Part shown: in pieces, positions 1 to 12,401 of the stretch | Layout: every line of letters starts with the position of its first letter | Position numbering within the stretch: the stretch's first letter is position 1 | From: Cyclobacteriaceae bacterium | GTDB taxonomy: Bacteria > Bacteroidota > Bacteroidia > Cytophagales > Cyclobacteriaceae | Direction of reading: 5' to 3' | Length of the DNA stretch: 64,000 nucleotides | Assembly (NCBI GenBank): GCA_016787725.1 | Contig: JAEUTZ010000016.1 | Location: 338,217 to 402,216, forward strand | The notes under the pieces: generated by a model | Seen by the model: only the letters and a program-made list of their open reading frames with translations | Database searches by the model: none | Told to the model about the DNA's origin: nothing | Made by a program: the position numbers and the translations under genes

Positions 1-31
1 TAGTCCAGGAAAATTTTAAACCTAGCGTACC

Positions 32-3000
32 TTGGCAAAGAAGACAACAGCAAATAACAGGATTGACTTCTCTTCAATCGAGAAGGTTCTTGATTATCCC
101 GATTTTCTCGATATTCAACTTCAATCCTTTAAGGATTTTCTGCAGATTGAAACACCGGCAGAGAAACGACAGAACGAAGGTCTCTTTAAAGTATTTGCAG
201 AGAACTTTCCAATCTCCGACTCACGCGAGAACTTCGTGCTTGAGTTTGTGGATTATACCATCGATCCTCCGAAGTACAATGTGGATGAATGCATCGACCG
301 TGGACTCACCTTTTCCGTACCGTTGAAGGCGAAACTCCGCCTGACGTGCAATGATGAGGACAATGAAGATTTTCAAACCATCGAACAGGAAGTATTCCTG
401 GGCAATATTCCGTACATGACGGAGAAGGGATCCTTTGTAATTAACGGAGCAGAGCGTGTGATTGTATCGCAATTGCATCGTTCTCCGGGTGTGTTTTTTG
501 CCATGAGTAAACACACCAACGGAACGAAGCTCTATTCAGCCCGGATTATCCCATTCAAGGGTTCCTGGATTGAATTTGCTACCGATGTTAATGCGGTGAT
601 GTATGCCTACATCGACCGGAAGAAGAAATTTCCCGTAACCACCTTGCTGCGTGCTATTGGGTACGGTACCGATAAAGATATTCTTGATCTCTTTGGTTTG
701 TCCGAAGAAATCGAGGCAAATAAAAATACGCTCAAGAAGACAGTAGGCCGCAAGCTGGCTGCCCGGGTTTTGAAAACCTGGACGGAAGACTTCGTGGATG
801 AAGATACCGGTGAAGTTGTGTCCATCGACCGGAATGAAGTGTTGCTGGAACGCGACCATGTTTTGACAGCCGAAGATGTTGACGTCATTCTGGATTCCGG
901 GGTGAAGTCCATCATCCTGCACCGTGAAGATGTAAACGTGGCTGATTACCACATCATCTTCAATACGTTGGCCAAGGACAACTCCAACTCGGAAAAGGAA
1001 GCTGTAGAGCAGATCTATCGTCAATTACGAAATACAGAAGCTCCGGATGAACAAACGGCTCGGGATATTATTCAGAGCTTGTTCTTCAGCGAGAAGCGCT
1101 ATGATTTGGGGGAAGTTGGTCGGTATAGAATTAACAAGAAGTTAGGCCTTGACTTAAGCTTCGATCAGCGCGTATTAACTACTGAGGATATTATCCTCAT
1201 TGTTAAATACCTGATTGGGCTTATCAATTCAAAGGCGGTTGTCGATGATATTGATCACTTAAGCAACAGACGTGTTCGAACAGTTGGAGAACAGTTGTAT
1301 TCTCAGTTTGGTGTAGGTCTTGCCCGGATGGCGAGAACCATCAAGGAAAGAATGAATGTGCGTGATAATGAAGACTTCAAGCCCGTTGATTTGATCAACG
1401 CGCGTACGTTGTCTTCTGTAATCAACTCATTCTTTGGAACCAACCAGTTGTCCCAGTTCATGGATCAAACCAATCCCTTAGCTGAGATCACCCACAAACG
1501 CAGAATGTCGGCACTCGGACCAGGCGGTCTTTCACGCGAGCGTGCCGGTTTTGAAGTACGTGACGTGCACTATACGCACTATGGTCGTTTGTGTACCATT
1601 GAAACACCTGAAGGTCCAAATATTGGATTGATTTCTTCGCTTTGCGTTCATGCTAAGGTGAATAAGATGGGCTTCATCGAGACCCCCTATCGCAAAGTTG
1701 AAAATGGTAAGATCAAAGGTAAGGATGTAATATTCCTGACGGCCGAGGAAGAAGATACACACAACATTGCGCAGGCCAATGTAAAAATCAAATCCAACGG
1801 TGAGTTGGAGGATGATAAAGTAAAAGCCCGTTTTGAGGGTGACTTCCCGGTGGTGGAACCAAAGGAAATCCGCTACATGGATATCGCCCCCAATCAGATT
1901 GTATCGATTGCTGCATCCATGATTCCATTCCTGGAACACGATGATGCCAACCGCGCCTTGATGGGATCGAACATGCAACGTCAGGCAGTTCCGTTAATGC
2001 GGCCGGAGGCTCCCATTGTTGGGACCGGGTTGGAAGGCAGAATTGCCATTGATTCACGCACCTTGATTCTGGCGGAAGGCCATGGTACTGTTGAATTTGT
2101 GGATGCCAAGAAGATTGTTGTACGATATGAAGTGTCAGACGAGCAGCAATTGGTTCGCTTTGATGATGAAGTAAAATCATACAGCCTTATCAAATTCAGA
2201 AGAACGAACCAGGATACCTGCATCAACCTGACTCCGTTAGTAAAGAAAGGCGATAAGGTAAGCAAAGGGCAGCCGTTGTGCCAGGGTTATGGCACTGCCA
2301 ATGGCGAGTTGGCCTTGGGCCGGAATCTGCTTGTAGCCTACATGCCATGGCAGGGTTATAACTTCGAGGATGCGATTGTAATTTCTGAACGCGTTGTTCG
2401 GGATGATGTTTATACGTCCATCCACGTGGAAGAATTTGAACTTGAAGTTCGGGATACCAAACGCGGTGAAGAAGAATTGACTTCTGAAATTCCGAACGTG
2501 AGCGAAGAAGCCGTGAAGCACCTGGATGAGAATGGGATCATTCGCATTGGAGCGGAGGTAAAAGAAGGCGATATCCTGATTGGAAAGATTACACCCAAAG
2601 GTGAAACCGACCCGACTCCGGAAGAAAAACTGCTCCGCGCGATCTTCGGGGATAAAGCGGGAGATGTGAAGGATGCCTCCATGAAGGCACCGCCTTCATT
2701 AAAAGGAGTGGTCATCGAAACCAAGTTATTTTCAAGACCGAAGCGCGACAAAGATGTTCGTTCAAAGTCGAAAAAGGAGTTGGACGCATTGAAGAATCGT
2801 TACAGCAAGGAATTAGGCGAGTTGCGTGCTGAAATGATCAAGAAGTTAACATCGCTGTTGACCGGTAAAACCAGCCAAGGCGTTAAACATAAGTTTGGAG
2901 ACGAGTTAATCAGCAAAGGAGTTAAGTTTACTTCGAAGGTGATTGAGAATAACCTCTTCCCGGATAAGAATATTTATCGCGATGAGAGTAATTACAATGT

Positions 3001-3904
3001 CCCCGAGGAAGTGAACCTGATTGCTGATATCAGTCTGGAGAGCTGGACCACCGATGACCATACAAATGATTTGGTTTCCGAGCTCGTAAAGAACTACCTG
3101 AATAAGAGAAATGTAATCTCTGGTGAATTTAAGCGCGAGCGCTTCACACTTGAAGTGGGAGATGAATTGCCGGCAGGTATTGTACAATTGGCGAAGGTTT
3201 ATGTAGCCAAGAAGCGCAAATTGAAAGTTGGTGATAAGATGGCTGGCCGCCACGGTAATAAAGGCGTGGTTGCCCGCATTGTACGCGAAGAGGACATGCC
3301 ATTCCTGGAAGACGGAACACCGGTGGACATCTGTTTGAACCCGCTGGGTGTGCCTTCGCGTATGAACCTTGGTCAGATCTATGAAACTGTGTTAGCCTGG
3401 GCCGGCAAGAAGTTGGGTCGCAAGTACGCTACTCCAATTTTTGACGGTGCTTCAATTGATCAGGTTTCTGCTGAACTGAAAGAGGCCAATTTACCGGAGT
3501 TTGGACGCACGTATTTATACGATGGGTTGACGGGTGAGAAATTTGATCAACCGGTAACTGTGGGGATTGCTTACATGCTCAAACTGGGTCACCTGGTAGA
3601 TGACAAGATGCACGCCCGTTCCATCGGACCTTACTCGTTGATCACGCAACAGCCTCTTGGCGGTAAAGCTCAATTCGGAGGTCAGCGTTTCGGAGAGATG
3701 GAAGTTTGGGCAATTGAGGCATTTGGGGCTTCGCATATCCTGCAGGAGATTCTTACCATAAAGTCGGACGATGTGATTGGCAGAGCAAAAGCCTACGAAT
3801 CGATTGTGAAAGGTGAGAACATGAGGAAACCTAATATTCCGGAATCGTTCAATGTGCTTGTACACGAATTGCGCGGCCTGGCACTTGAAATTACGATGGA
3901 TTAG
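32..3904 (+). CDS. rpoB: DNA-directed RNA polymerase subunit beta
   Basis: Beta subunit of RNA polymerase, forming one side of the active-site cleft with beta-prime. The 1290-residue product is full length and carries the rifampicin-region segment LSQFMDQ at residues 473-479 followed by [18 protein letters not shown], and the late motif [12 protein letters not shown]. The rifampicin-region residues look wild type. The start is TTG: an in-frame TAG lies at 23-25, the conserved N-terminus (RIDFSS) begins ten residues in, and no in-frame ATG lies between, so TTG at 32 is the only sensible start. rpoC follows about 100 bp downstream with no terminator between, so the two are probably co-transcribed. 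The upstream partner (usually rplL) is outside the window. Confidence 0.98.
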   Translation: MAKKTTANNRIDFSSIEKVLDYPDFLDIQLQSFKDFLQIETPAEKRQNEGLFKVFAENFPISDSRENFVLEFVDYTIDPPKYNVDECIDRGLTFSVPLKAKLRLTCNDEDNEDFQTIEQEVFLGNIPYMTEKGSFVINGAERVIVSQLHRSPGVFFAMSKHTNGTKLYSARIIPFKGSWIEFATDVNAVMYAYIDRKKKFPVTTLLRAIGYGTDKDILDLFGLSEEIEANKNTLKKTVGRKLAARVLKTWTEDFVDEDTGEVVSIDRNEVLLERDHVLTAEDVDVILDSGVKSIILHREDVNVADYHIIFNTLAKDNSNSEKEAVEQIYRQLRNTEAPDEQTARDIIQSLFFSEKRYDLGEVGRYRINKKLGLDLSFDQRVLTTEDIILIVKYLIGLINSKAVVDDIDHLSNRRVRTVGEQLYSQFGVGLARMARTIKERMNVRDNEDFKPVDLINARTLSSVINSFFGTNQLSQFMDQTNPLAEITHKRRMSALGPGGLSRERAGFEVRDVHYTHYGRLCTIETPEGPNIGLISSLCVHAKVNKMGFIETPYRKVENGKIKGKDVIFLTAEEEDTHNIAQANVKIKSNGELEDDKVKARFEGDFPVVEPKEIRYMDIAPNQIVSIAASMIPFLEHDDANRALMGSNMQRQAVPLMRPEAPIVGTGLEGRIAIDSRTLILAEGHGTVEFVDAKKIVVRYEVSDEQQLVRFDDEVKSYSLIKFRRTNQDTCINLTPLVKKGDKVSKGQPLCQGYGTANGELALGRNLLVAYMPWQGYNFEDAIVISERVVRDDVYTSIHVEEFELEVRDTKRGEEELTSEIPNVSEEAVKHLDENGIIRIGAEVKEGDILIGKITPKGETDPTPEEKLLRAIFGDKAGDVKDASMKAPPSLKGVVIETKLFSRPKRDKDVRSKSKKELDALKNRYSKELGELRAEMIKKLTSLLTGKTSQGVKHKFGDELISKGVKFTSKVIENNLFPDKNIYRDESNYNVPEEVNLIADISLESWTTDDHTNDLVSELVKNYLNKRNVISGEFKRERFTLEVGDELPAGIVQLAKVYVAKKRKLKVGDKMAGRHGNKGVVARIVREEDMPFLEDGTPVDICLNPLGVPSRMNLGQIYETVLAWAGKKLGRKYATPIFDGASIDQVSAELKEANLPEFGRTYLYDGLTGEKFDQPVTVGIAYMLKLGHLVDDKMHARSIGPYSLITQQPLGGKAQFGGQRFGEMEVWAIEAFGASHILQEILTIKSDDVIGRAKAYESIVKGENMRKPNIPESFNVLVHELRGLALEITMD

Positions 3905-4002
3905 TTAAGGCACAAGGTATTGAGCATTAGCAACCAGCAATGCCCAATACCCAATGCCAGTTTTTAAAAAATAGAATTGTTATAACTGAAAACTACCAGA
4001 GC

Positions 4003-7000
4003 ATGTCTTTCAGAAAAAATAAAAAGATCAACAACGACTTCTCAAAAATCACCATTAGTCTGGCTTCACCGGAATCCATTCTGGAAAGTTCACATGGTGA
4101 GGTGACACAGCCGGAAACCATCAACTACCGGACCTACAAGCCGGAAATGGGTGGTTTGTTTTGTGAGCGGATTTTCGGACCCGTTAAAGACTGGGAATGC
4201 CATTGCGGTAAGTACAAGCGCATTCGCTATAAAGGCATTATTTGCGACCGATGTGGTGTAGAAGTAACGGAGAAGAAGGTAAGACGCGAGCGTATGGGTC
4301 ACATTGAACTTGTGGTTCCGGTCGCTCACATCTGGTATTTCCGTTCGTTGCCCAACAAGATTGGTTATCTTTTAGGCCTGCCTACCAAGAAATTAGATCA
4401 GATTATCTACTATGAACGATATGTGGTGATTCAACCCGGTGTGAAGGAAGAAGATGGTGTTAATCGTCTTGATTTCTTAACGGAAGAAGAATACCTCGAC
4501 ATCGTGGATAAATTGCCACGCGAGAATCAAATGCTGGATGACAACGATCCAAAGAAGTTCATTGCCAAAATGGGTGCCGATGCATTAGAAATGCTGTTGT
4601 CACGCGTAAAACTGGATGAACTCTCCTACGAGTTACGTCACCAGGCAGCAACTGATACCTCGCAGCAACGCAAGGCCGAAGCCCTGAAGCGGCTCAAGGT
4701 GGTGGAGGCGTTCCGCGAAGCCAACACCCGCATTGAAAACAGACCGCAGTGGATGACCATTAAAATGGTCCCGGTTATTCCTCCGGAATTGCGCCCCTTG
4801 GTGCCGTTGGATGGCGGCCGTTTTGCAACTTCGGATTTAAATGATCTTTACAGACGTGTTATTATCCGTAACAACCGCCTGAAGAGATTGATTGATATTA
4901 AAGCCCCTGAAGTGATCCTTCGTAACGAGAAGCGCATGCTGCAGGAAGCTGTTGATTCCTTGTTCGATAATTCACGAAAAGTGAATGCCGTCCGTTCCGA
5001 TGGTAACCGTGCTTTGAAGTCGTTGAGTGATATGCTCAAAGGCAAGCAAGGCCGCTTCCGTCAAAACTTATTGGGTAAGCGGGTTGACTATTCAGGTCGT
5101 TCGGTAATTGTGGTAGGTCCTGAATTGAAATTGCATGAATGCGGTTTGCCGAAGGATATGGCTGCGGAGTTGTTCAAGCCATTCATTATCCGCAAACTCA
5201 TTGAAAGAGGAATTGTAAAGACCGTTAAGTCTGCCAAGAAAATAGTGGATCGCAAAGATCCGGTGGTGTGGGATATTTTGGAGAATGTGTTGAAAGGACA
5301 TCCGGTTCTTCTGAACCGCGCCCCAACGCTTCACCGCCTGGGTATCCAGGCCTTCCAGCCGAAGTTGATTGAAGGAAAAGCAATTCAGTTGCACCCGTTG
5401 GTATGTACTGCCTTCAATGCCGACTTTGATGGCGACCAGATGGCCGTTCACGTGCCCCTGGGTCAGGAAGCCATTCTGGAAGCTTCGTTACTGATGCTCT
5501 CCTCACACAATATTTTGAATCCTGCTAACGGAGCTCCGATTACGGTTCCTTCGCAGGACATGGTATTGGGACTATACTACCTTACGAAAGGAAGAAAAGG
5601 TGAGAAAGGTGAGGGTAAGAAATTCTATTCTGCCGAAGAAGTTATCATCGCATACAATGAGGGTAAGCTTTCCAAGCATGCCATCGTGAAAGTGCGCGTG
5701 AAGGCACGTGATAAAAAGACGGGTCAACTCGAGCAAATGACGCTGGAGACAGTAACCGGCCGTGTGATCTTCAATCAAGTGGTTCCGGAAGAAGTAGGCT
5801 TTGTAGATGAACTGTTAACAAAGAAGAAGTTGCAGACCATCATTGCCGATGTATTTAAGTTGGCCGGACAAGCCAAAACGGCTAAGTTTTTGGATGACAT
5901 CAAGGAACTTGGATTCCAGATGGCATACAAGGGTGGATTGTCAATGGGTCTTGGTGATGTTAAAGTTCCTGCCGAGAAGAAAAAGTTGGTGGAAGACGCT
6001 CAAAAAGAAGTTGACTCTGTATGGAACAACTATATGATGGGTCTTATCACCGACAACGAGCGATACAACCAGGTGATTGATATCTGGACCCGTACGAATA
6101 CGATGCTGACCAACACCCTGATGAAACAATTGGAGGAGGATCAGCAAGGCTTTAACTCTATCTACATGATGATGCACTCCGGTGCTCGTGGTAGCCGCGA
6201 ACAGATCCGTCAGTTGGGTGGAATGCGTGGGTTGATGGCGAAGCCGCAGAAAAATCTTGCCGGCTCTGTTGGATCCATTATCGAGAACCCGATTCTTTCC
6301 AACTTCCGCGAAGGATTGGATGTATTGGAGTACTTTATCTCTACGCACGGTGCACGAAAGGGTCTTGCCGATACGGCTTTGAAGACGGCCGATGCCGGAT
6401 ACCTGACCCGCAGGTTGGTAGACGTTGCCCAGGACCTTGTTATTACCGAAGAGGATTGTGGCACCCTGCGTGGTTTGAAAGTAACTGCGCTTAAGGACAA
6501 TGAAGACATTGTTGAGCCCTTGTCAGAAAGAATTTTGGGTCGTGTTACCGTACATGATATCTATGATCCACTCAATGATGAGTTGATTTGTGCAGCCAAT
6601 GAAGAAATTACGGATGAGGTTGCTAAAAAGATTGAAGAAACCAGCATTGAAGAAGTTGAGATCCGTTCTGTATTGACGTGCGAAACCAAGATTGGAGCCT
6701 GCGCGAAATGCTACGGCCGCAACCTCGCAACCGGTAAAATGGTACAAGCCGGTGAAGCCGTGGGGGTAATTGCTGCACAGTCGATTGGTGAACCCGGTAC
6801 GCAGTTAACGTTGCGTACGTTCCACGTAGGGGGTACTGCTTCCAACATTGCGGTGGATGCCAATATCAAAGCTAAATTTACGGGTACGGTAGAATTTGAA
6901 GGTGTTCGCACCGTGGATACTACCGATCGGGACGAAAATAAAGTGAAGGTAGTGATGGGACGTACCGGTGAGATCCGAATTCTTGATGAAGAGAAGCGGG

Positions 7001-8292
7001 TGTTAATCAGCAACAACGTGCCCTATGGTGCTTTCCTAAAAGTGAAAGACGGACAGAAAGTGGAGAAGGGAACCGAGTTATGTTATTGGGATCCTTATAA
7101 TGCAGTGATTCTTTCCGAGTACGATGGTGACATTGAATTCGAATCGATCATTGAAGGGATTACCTATAAAGAAGAGTCGGATGAGCAAACCGGCCACCGT
7201 GAGAAGGTAATTACCGATACCCGAGATAAGACTAAAAACCCGGCTATCATCGTAAAGGGAAAGAGCGACTCCAAGGGATACAACATTCCTGTAGGAGCTC
7301 ACTTGGCGGTGGAAGCAGGGGATAAAATCAAGGCGGGTCAGGTGTTGGCTAAGATTCCTCGTACCATGGGTAAGTCGCGTGATATTACCGGTGGTCTGCC
7401 TCGCGTAACCGAATTGTTTGAAGCCCGCAATCCATCGAATCCGGCTGTGGTAAGTGAGATTGATGGCGTGGTAACCTATGGCGGCATTAAGCGTGGTAAC
7501 CGCGAGATCTTTATCGAATCTAAGGATGGGGTGCAGAAGCGTTACCTCGTACCGTTGTCAAAACACATTTTGGTTCAGGATAATGACTTCGTAAAAGCCG
7601 GCCAGCCGTTGTCTGACGGTGCCATTACACCTTCGGATATCCTTTCGATCAAAGGACCTACGGCCGTACAGGAGTACCTGGTGAATGAAATTCAGGAAGT
7701 GTACCGCCTGCAGGGTGTGAAGATCAACGATAAACACATCGAATGTATCGTAAGTCAGATGATGCAGAAAGTTGAAATCATCGACTCAGGAGATACTACC
7801 TTCCTGCCAGGGGAATACGTTGACAAGTTCGAATTCCGGGAAGAAAACGACCGGGTGTTGGATAAGAAAGTAGTGATGGATGCAGGTGATTCGCAGCGCT
7901 TCAAAGTGGGTCAGATCATCAGCCCCCGCGAGTTGCGCGATGAGAATTCATCCCTGAAGAGAAAAGACCAGAAGGTGGTGGAGGTTCGCGATGCCTTATC
8001 CGCTGTTTCGAGACCTACGTTGCAAGGGATTACCCAGGCATCGTTAAAGACAGAGAGCTGGCTATCCGCTGCATCTTTCCAGGAAACCACCAAGGTGTTA
8101 AGTGAGGCTGCCATTCGTGGTAAGGCTGACCAATTAATGGGGCTGAAAGAGAACGTAATTGTTGGTCACCTGATCCCGGCCGGTACGGGTCAGAGACGCT
8201 TCAATGATCTGATCGTAAACTCGGAAGAAGAGTATAAGCGATTGGTGGAAGCGCCCGACCGCAAGTCAAAAGAGCGTGAATTACAGGATTAA
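4003..8292 (+). CDS. rpoC: DNA-directed RNA polymerase subunit beta-prime
   Basis: Catalytic beta-prime subunit of RNA polymerase, 1429 residues with the start used here. The active-site motif NADFDGDQ, which holds the three Mg-binding aspartates, is at residues 472-479. The N-terminal zinc-binding cysteines are C66, C68, C81 and C84, and a second cysteine set lies in [11 protein letters not shown]. The reading frame is open upstream to 3940, but the extra 21 residues do not resemble the family; ATG at 4003 (MSFRKNKK) begins just before the conserved region and is preferred. A strong intrinsic terminator follows 34 bp after the stop. Confidence 0.98.
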   Translation: MSFRKNKKINNDFSKITISLASPESILESSHGEVTQPETINYRTYKPEMGGLFCERIFGPVKDWECHCGKYKRIRYKGIICDRCGVEVTEKKVRRERMGHIELVVPVAHIWYFRSLPNKIGYLLGLPTKKLDQIIYYERYVVIQPGVKEEDGVNRLDFLTEEEYLDIVDKLPRENQMLDDNDPKKFIAKMGADALEMLLSRVKLDELSYELRHQAATDTSQQRKAEALKRLKVVEAFREANTRIENRPQWMTIKMVPVIPPELRPLVPLDGGRFATSDLNDLYRRVIIRNNRLKRLIDIKAPEVILRNEKRMLQEAVDSLFDNSRKVNAVRSDGNRALKSLSDMLKGKQGRFRQNLLGKRVDYSGRSVIVVGPELKLHECGLPKDMAAELFKPFIIRKLIERGIVKTVKSAKKIVDRKDPVVWDILENVLKGHPVLLNRAPTLHRLGIQAFQPKLIEGKAIQLHPLVCTAFNADFDGDQMAVHVPLGQEAILEASLLMLSSHNILNPANGAPITVPSQDMVLGLYYLTKGRKGEKGEGKKFYSAEEVIIAYNEGKLSKHAIVKVRVKARDKKTGQLEQMTLETVTGRVIFNQVVPEEVGFVDELLTKKKLQTIIADVFKLAGQAKTAKFLDDIKELGFQMAYKGGLSMGLGDVKVPAEKKKLVEDAQKEVDSVWNNYMMGLITDNERYNQVIDIWTRTNTMLTNTLMKQLEEDQQGFNSIYMMMHSGARGSREQIRQLGGMRGLMAKPQKNLAGSVGSIIENPILSNFREGLDVLEYFISTHGARKGLADTALKTADAGYLTRRLVDVAQDLVITEEDCGTLRGLKVTALKDNEDIVEPLSERILGRVTVHDIYDPLNDELICAANEEITDEVAKKIEETSIEEVEIRSVLTCETKIGACAKCYGRNLATGKMVQAGEAVGVIAAQSIGEPGTQLTLRTFHVGGTASNIAVDANIKAKFTGTVEFEGVRTVDTTDRDENKVKVVMGRTGEIRILDEEKRVLISNNVPYGAFLKVKDGQKVEKGTELCYWDPYNAVILSEYDGDIEFESIIEGITYKEESDEQTGHREKVITDTRDKTKNPAIIVKGKSDSKGYNIPVGAHLAVEAGDKIKAGQVLAKIPRTMGKSRDITGGLPRVTELFEARNPSNPAVVSEIDGVVTYGGIKRGNREIFIESKDGVQKRYLVPLSKHILVQDNDFVKAGQPLSDGAITPSDILSIKGPTAVQEYLVNEIQEVYRLQGVKINDKHIECIVSQMMQKVEIIDSGDTTFLPGEYVDKFEFREENDRVLDKKVVMDAGDSQRFKVGQIISPRELRDENSSLKRKDQKVVEVRDALSAVSRPTLQGITQASLKTESWLSAASFQETTKVLSEAAIRGKADQLMGLKENVIVGHLIPAGTGQRRFNDLIVNSEEEYKRLVEAPDRKSKERELQD

Positions 8293-8326
8293 TAATAAAT
8301 CCGCTTTTCGCGAATAACTATCGAAT

Positions 8327-8360
8327 GTGCGAACAGTCCGAGACTGTTCGCACTTTTTTT
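8327..8360 (+). terminator. Intrinsic terminator of the rpoBC unit
   Basis: A perfect 11-bp stem (8327-8337 paired with 8343-8353) encloses a 5-base loop and is followed directly by seven T residues (8354-8360). This is a textbook Rho-independent terminator placed between rpoC and the DUF3467 gene. Confidence 0.95.
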
Positions 8361-8388
8361 ATCCCAATTCAGATTTAATAAGAAGCAT

Positions 8389-8712
8389 ATGGCCGAACAG
8401 AAAAACAATCCCCAACAAAACCAGATCAACATCGAATTATCGGAAGAGATTGCCGAGGGTATTTATTCAAATCTGGCGATGATTGCCCACTCCAATAGTG
8501 AGTTCGTAATTGATTTTATCCGGTTGATGCCGGGTGTGCCTAAGGCCCGGGTAAAATCCAGGATTATCATTACCCCGGAACATGCCAAACGGCTGTTGGC
8601 CGCATTGAAGGACAACATCAGTAAGTATGAGGCTACCTTCGGTCCCATTAAACAGACCAATGAGGCACCTCAATTTCCAATGAATTTTGGGGGTACGGTA
8701 GGTGAAGCTTAA
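8389..8712 (+). CDS. DUF3467 family protein
   Basis: A 107-residue cytoplasmic protein of the DUF3467 family. Family-like features are the segment EIAEGIYSNLAMIAHSNSEF, the motif DFIRLMPG, and the stretch containing ARVKSRIIITPEHAKRLL. No biochemical function is established for the family as far as I know. It lies between the rpoC terminator and the rpsL promoter, so it is probably transcribed separately or by read-through; I could not identify a convincing promoter in the 28 bp between the terminator and the ATG. Confidence 0.85.
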   Translation: MAEQKNNPQQNQINIELSEEIAEGIYSNLAMIAHSNSEFVIDFIRLMPGVPKARVKSRIIITPEHAKRLLAALKDNISKYEATFGPIKQTNEAPQFPMNFGGTVGEA

Positions 8713-8765
8713 CCCGTTTTACCGCTTTTTGACCCAAATAGGGTGGAAAATTCTTAAGTCCGGGT

Positions 8766-8796
8766 TTTGCATCCTATTTTACTTTAGATACCTTTG
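8766..8796 (+). promoter_or_regulatory. Bacteroidota-type promoter for rpsL-rpsG-fusA-rpsJ
   Basis: A TTTG element (8766-8769) is followed after 19 bp by TACCTTTG (8789-8796), a perfect match to the Bacteroidota primary sigma -33/-7 pattern TTTG and TAnnTTTG. Transcription would begin near 8802, about 33 bases before the rpsL start. Confidence 0.8.
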
Positions 8797-8834
8797 CAGT
8801 CCTTATTTTTTAAGGGTTTAAAAACAAAACATAA

Positions 8835-9260
8835 ATGCCTACCATTCAGCAACTTGTAAGGAAAGGAAGAAAGAAATTGACTTTCAAGTCAAAGTCTCCG
8901 GCCCTTGATTCTTGCCCTCAGCGCAGGGGAGTTTGTACCCGAGTGTACACGACCACCCCTAAAAAGCCTAATTCAGCCATGCGTAAGGTGGCTCGTGTTC
9001 GTCTTACCAATCATAAAGAAGTAAACGCATACATTCCGGGCGAAGGACATAATCTTCAGGAACACTCGATCGTATTGATCCGCGGAGGCCGGGTTAAGGA
9101 TCTTCCGGGAGTTCGTTATCACATTATTCGTGGTGCATTGGATACTTCCGGTGTTAATGGCCGTCTTCAGGGCCGCTCAAAATATGGTGCAAAACGTCCT
9201 AAGGCCGGTGCCGCAGCGGCTGCTGCCAAAGGCGCTCCCGCAGCCAAGGGCAAAAAATAG
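8835..9260 (+). CDS. rpsL: 30S ribosomal protein S12
   Basis: Decoding-centre protein of the small ribosomal subunit. The streptomycin-relevant segment [12 protein letters not shown] is present with lysine at K43, the usual sensitive form, and the conserved [12 protein letters not shown] follows. At 141 residues it is longer than many S12 proteins because of an alanine/lysine-rich C-terminal tail ([10 protein letters not shown]). It is the first gene of the str-type operon and is followed after 10 bp by rpsG. Confidence 0.97.
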   Translation: MPTIQQLVRKGRKKLTFKSKSPALDSCPQRRGVCTRVYTTTPKKPNSAMRKVARVRLTNHKEVNAYIPGEGHNLQEHSIVLIRGGRVKDLPGVRYHIIRGALDTSGVNGRLQGRSKYGAKRPKAGAAAAAAKGAPAAKGKK

Positions 9261-9270
9261 TCAATAGCAT

Positions 9271-9741
9271 ATGAGAAAGTCGAAACCCAAGAAAAGATAC
9301 TTACTTCCCGACCCTAAGTTCGGTGACACCCTGGTTACCAAGTTTGTGAACTACATGATGGAAGAGGGCAAGAAAAGCGTTGCCTACAATATTTTCTATG
9401 ATGCCATCGAGCAAGTGGAAAAGAAGGCAGGTGGCGAACCCGGTCTTGAGGTGTGGAAGCGGGCGATGAATAACGTAATGCCTGCTATTGAAGTGAAAAG
9501 CAGACGCGTGGGGGGTGCTACCTTCCAGGTTCCTGTAGAAATAAGACCTGAGCGTAAAATCAATCTTAGCATCAAGTGGCTCATCGACTATGCGAGGGCC
9601 CGTGGCGAAAAGACCATGATGGATAAATTGGCAGCCGAAATCATCGCTGCCTCCAAGGGAGAAGGTGCTGCGATCAAGAAGAAAGATGATACCCACCGGA
9701 TGGCAGAGGCGAATAAGGCGTTTTCACATTTCAGATTCTAA
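9271..9741 (+). CDS. rpsG: 30S ribosomal protein S7
   Basis: Assembly-initiating protein of the 30S head, 156 residues and full length. Recognisable segments are [17 protein letters not shown], the [11 protein letters not shown] loop and [11 protein letters not shown]. It sits between rpsL (10 bp upstream) and fusA (6 bp downstream) in the same operon. Confidence 0.97.
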   Translation: MRKSKPKKRYLLPDPKFGDTLVTKFVNYMMEEGKKSVAYNIFYDAIEQVEKKAGGEPGLEVWKRAMNNVMPAIEVKSRRVGGATFQVPVEIRPERKINLSIKWLIDYARARGEKTMMDKLAAEIIAASKGEGAAIKKKDDTHRMAEANKAFSHFRF

Positions 9742-9747
9742 TCCTAC

Positions 9748-11862
9748 ATGGCAAGAGATTTAAAATACACCAGAAACATTGGTATTGCTGCGCACATTGA
9801 TGCCGGAAAGACTACGACTACGGAGCGGATTCTTTATTACGCTGGTGTAAATCATAAGATCGGTGAAGTACACGAAGGAGCGGCCACGATGGACTGGATG
9901 GCGCAAGAGCAAGAGCGTGGTATCACGATTACCTCAGCGGCTACCACCGTTCATTGGAAGTACCGTGGTAAGGAATATCATGTAAATATTATCGATACTC
10001 CTGGCCACGTAGACTTTACCGTGGAAGTGAACCGGTCACTTCGCGTATTAGATGGGTTGGTGTTCTTGTTTAGCTCAGTGGATGGTGTAGAGCCTCAGTC
10101 TGAAACAAACTGGCGCCTGGCCGACAATTATAAAGTTGCCCGTATTGGCTTCGTTAATAAAATGGACCGTTCGGGGGCTGATTTTCTTGGCGTGTGTAAG
10201 CAAGTGAAAGAAAAGCTCGGCAGTAAAGCAGTTGCGCTTCAATTGCCCATAGGTGCCGAAGAAAATTTTAAAGGTGTTGTTGATTTGATTAATAACCGCG
10301 GCATCATCTGGAATGAAGACGACAAGGGGATGACCTTCAAGGAAGTGCCGATTCCCGATGATATGAAGGAGGAAGCTCACGAATACCGTGAGAAGTTACT
10401 GGAAGCAGTGGCAGAGTACGATGAGACCTTAATTGAGAAGTTCTTTGAAGATCCAAGTTCCATCACGGAGACAGAAATCTTAACCGCCCTTCGCAAGGCT
10501 GTTATTGATATGAAGATCGTCCCGATGGTTTGCGGCTCTTCCTTTAAGAATAAAGGGGTTCAAACCATGTTGGATTATGTGATGGAATTACTTCCCTCTC
10601 CCTTGGATAAGGACGTGATCATCGGTACGAACCCGGATACAGAAGCTGAAGTTGAAATTCGCCCTGATGAGAAGGAGCCTTTTGTTGGCCTTGCCTTTAA
10701 AATTGCTACCGATCCATTCGTAGGCCGTCTATGTTTTGTGCGCGCTTATTCAGGCGTACTGGAGTCAGGTTCGTATATTCAGAACACACGTTCAGGACAG
10801 AAGGAACGGATTTCGCGGGTATTTCAAATGCACGCTAACAAGCAGAATCAGATTGAACGACTGCCTGCCGGTGACATTGGCGCAGTGGTAGGATTTAAAG
10901 ACATTAAGACCGGGGATACACTGTGTGACGAAAAGCGTCCGGTGGTGTTGGAATCCATGATCTTCCCGGAGCCGGTTATCGGGTACGCAATTGAGCCTAA
11001 GAAGCAAGCCGATGCTGATAAGTTGGGAATGGCGATCTCCAAATTAGTGGAGGAAGATCCTACCCTGCGCGTGAATACGGATCAGGAAACGGGTCAGACT
11101 ATTCTCCGGGGGATGGGTGAATTACACCTCGAAATTATTATTGACCGCCTGAAGCGTGAGTTCAAAGTGGAGATCAACCAGGGAGCTCCTCAGGTTGCCT
11201 ACAAAGAAGCACTTACCAAGTCGGTGGAGCATAAGGAGGTTTACAAAAAGCAGACGGGTGGTCGTGGAAAATTTGCGGACATCGTGTTTGAACTTTCACC
11301 TCGCGAACTTGGACCGGAAGATAAGCCAGGTCTTGAATTTGAGAACGATATCGTGGGCGGTGTAATCCCTCGCGAATTCATCCCGGCAGTACAGAAAGGA
11401 TTTGAACAAGCCATGGTAAATGGTCCATTGGCCGGCTATCCGATCGACTCCATGAAGGTGAGGTTGTTCCATGGTTCTTACCACGATGTGGACTCCGATT
11501 CATTGTCATTTGAATTAGCGGCACGCCTGGGCTTCAAAGAAGCAGCCAAGAAGTGTGCTCCGCAATTACTCGAACCCATCATGGGCGTGGAAGTAATTTC
11601 TCCGGATGAGTACACAGGTTCCGTAACCGGTGACTTGAACCGTAGAAGAGGGATTATGAAGGGAATGGACACCCGCGGAGGGGCTCAGGTAATTAAAGCC
11701 GATGTACCGTTGTCTGAATTGTTTGGGTATGTTACGGATTTAAGGACCATTACATCGGGTCGTGCTTCTGCTACCTTAACGTTCTCTCATTACGCTCCGG
11801 TACCCCGGAACCTGGCAGAAAAAGTAATTGATGAAGTAAAAGGCGCTGTTGCCGCAAAATAA
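9748..11862 (+). CDS. fusA: Elongation factor G
   Basis: GTPase that drives tRNA-mRNA translocation on the ribosome; 704 residues, full length. The G1 loop [12 protein letters not shown] is at residues 15-26, the G3 motif DTPGHVDFT and the G4 motif NKMDRSGAD follow, and the C-terminal half shows the domain IV segment [14 protein letters not shown]. Third gene of the str operon, followed by rpsJ after 22 bp. Confidence 0.97.
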   Translation: MARDLKYTRNIGIAAHIDAGKTTTTERILYYAGVNHKIGEVHEGAATMDWMAQEQERGITITSAATTVHWKYRGKEYHVNIIDTPGHVDFTVEVNRSLRVLDGLVFLFSSVDGVEPQSETNWRLADNYKVARIGFVNKMDRSGADFLGVCKQVKEKLGSKAVALQLPIGAEENFKGVVDLINNRGIIWNEDDKGMTFKEVPIPDDMKEEAHEYREKLLEAVAEYDETLIEKFFEDPSSITETEILTALRKAVIDMKIVPMVCGSSFKNKGVQTMLDYVMELLPSPLDKDVIIGTNPDTEAEVEIRPDEKEPFVGLAFKIATDPFVGRLCFVRAYSGVLESGSYIQNTRSGQKERISRVFQMHANKQNQIERLPAGDIGAVVGFKDIKTGDTLCDEKRPVVLESMIFPEPVIGYAIEPKKQADADKLGMAISKLVEEDPTLRVNTDQETGQTILRGMGELHLEIIIDRLKREFKVEINQGAPQVAYKEALTKSVEHKEVYKKQTGGRGKFADIVFELSPRELGPEDKPGLEFENDIVGGVIPREFIPAVQKGFEQAMVNGPLAGYPIDSMKVRLFHGSYHDVDSDSLSFELAARLGFKEAAKKCAPQLLEPIMGVEVISPDEYTGSVTGDLNRRRGIMKGMDTRGGAQVIKADVPLSELFGYVTDLRTITSGRASATLTFSHYAPVPRNLAEKVIDEVKGAVAAK

Positions 11863-11884
11863 ATATCTAAAAGACGTTTAGATT

Positions 11885-12190
11885 ATGAATCAGAAAATCA
11901 GAATCAAGCTTAAGTCTTACGACCACAACCTGGTTGATAAGTCTTCTGAAAAAATTGTGCGAGCTGTAAAAGCAACAGGGGCTGTAGTAAGTGGACCGAT
12001 TCCGTTGCCAACCGAAAAGGAAAAATTCACGGTATTGCGTTCACCACACGTGAACAAGAAATCACGCGAGCAGTTTCAACTGTGTACCTACAAGCGATTG
12101 GTGGACATTTATTCCAACAGCGCAAAGACCGTAGATGCACTCATGAAGTTGGAGTTACCCAGCGGTGTGGATGTGGAAATCAAAGTGTAG
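11885..12190 (+). CDS. rpsJ: 30S ribosomal protein S10
   Basis: Small-subunit ribosomal protein S10 and NusE transcription factor, 101 residues. Typical segments are [28 protein letters not shown] and [10 protein letters not shown]. In many bacteria rpsJ leads directly into rplC and the rest of the S10 operon; here it is followed by a terminator and an unrelated outer-membrane-type gene, so the S10 ribosomal cluster is elsewhere. Confidence 0.97.
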   Translation: MNQKIRIKLKSYDHNLVDKSSEKIVRAVKATGAVVSGPIPLPTEKEKFTVLRSPHVNKKSREQFQLCTYKRLVDIYSNSAKTVDALMKLELPSGVDVEIKV

Positions 12191-12214
12191 TAATAAGTAA
12201 AGTTTTGTTTTCAG

Positions 12215-12240
12215 AAAGCGCCTCCAGGGGCGCTTTTTTA
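12215..12240 (+). terminator. Intrinsic terminator after rpsJ
   Basis: An 8-bp stem (12215-12222 with 12229-12236) around a 6-base loop runs into a T tract. It closes the rpsL-rpsG-fusA-rpsJ operon 25 bp after the rpsJ stop. Confidence 0.88.
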
Positions 12241-12285
12241 TTGTAGGGACCTTGTAAATCCATAAAGGACACATACTTTTGTTAA

Positions 12286-12306
12286 AGTCTATTAATGTTA
12301 TAGACT
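12286..12306. repeat. Short inverted repeat upstream of the DUF2490 gene
   Basis: AGTCTAT at 12286-12292 and ATAGACT at 12300-12306 form a perfect 7-bp inverted repeat with a 7-base spacer. It lies in the 211-bp gap between rpsJ and the DUF2490 gene, about 95 bp before the ATG. It could be an operator or a chance palindrome; apart from this and the rpsJ terminator I see nothing definite in the gap. Confidence 0.3.
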
Positions 12307-12401
12307 AAAGGATTCTGATTAAGCAGTCACAACTTATATTATTTAAAAATCACCATGAATAGCTAGCTGCTATCTTAGAGCGATACAATCTGCATAAAAT
12401 A

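Noticed and set aside
536-1024. Long antisense frames over rpoB and similar frames opposite other genes
   Set aside because: Shadows of real coding sequence; no recognisable protein, no start context.
3940-4002. Upstream extension of rpoC
   Set aside because: The 21 extra residues lack similarity to RpoC N-termini and the ATG at 4003 precedes the conserved region.
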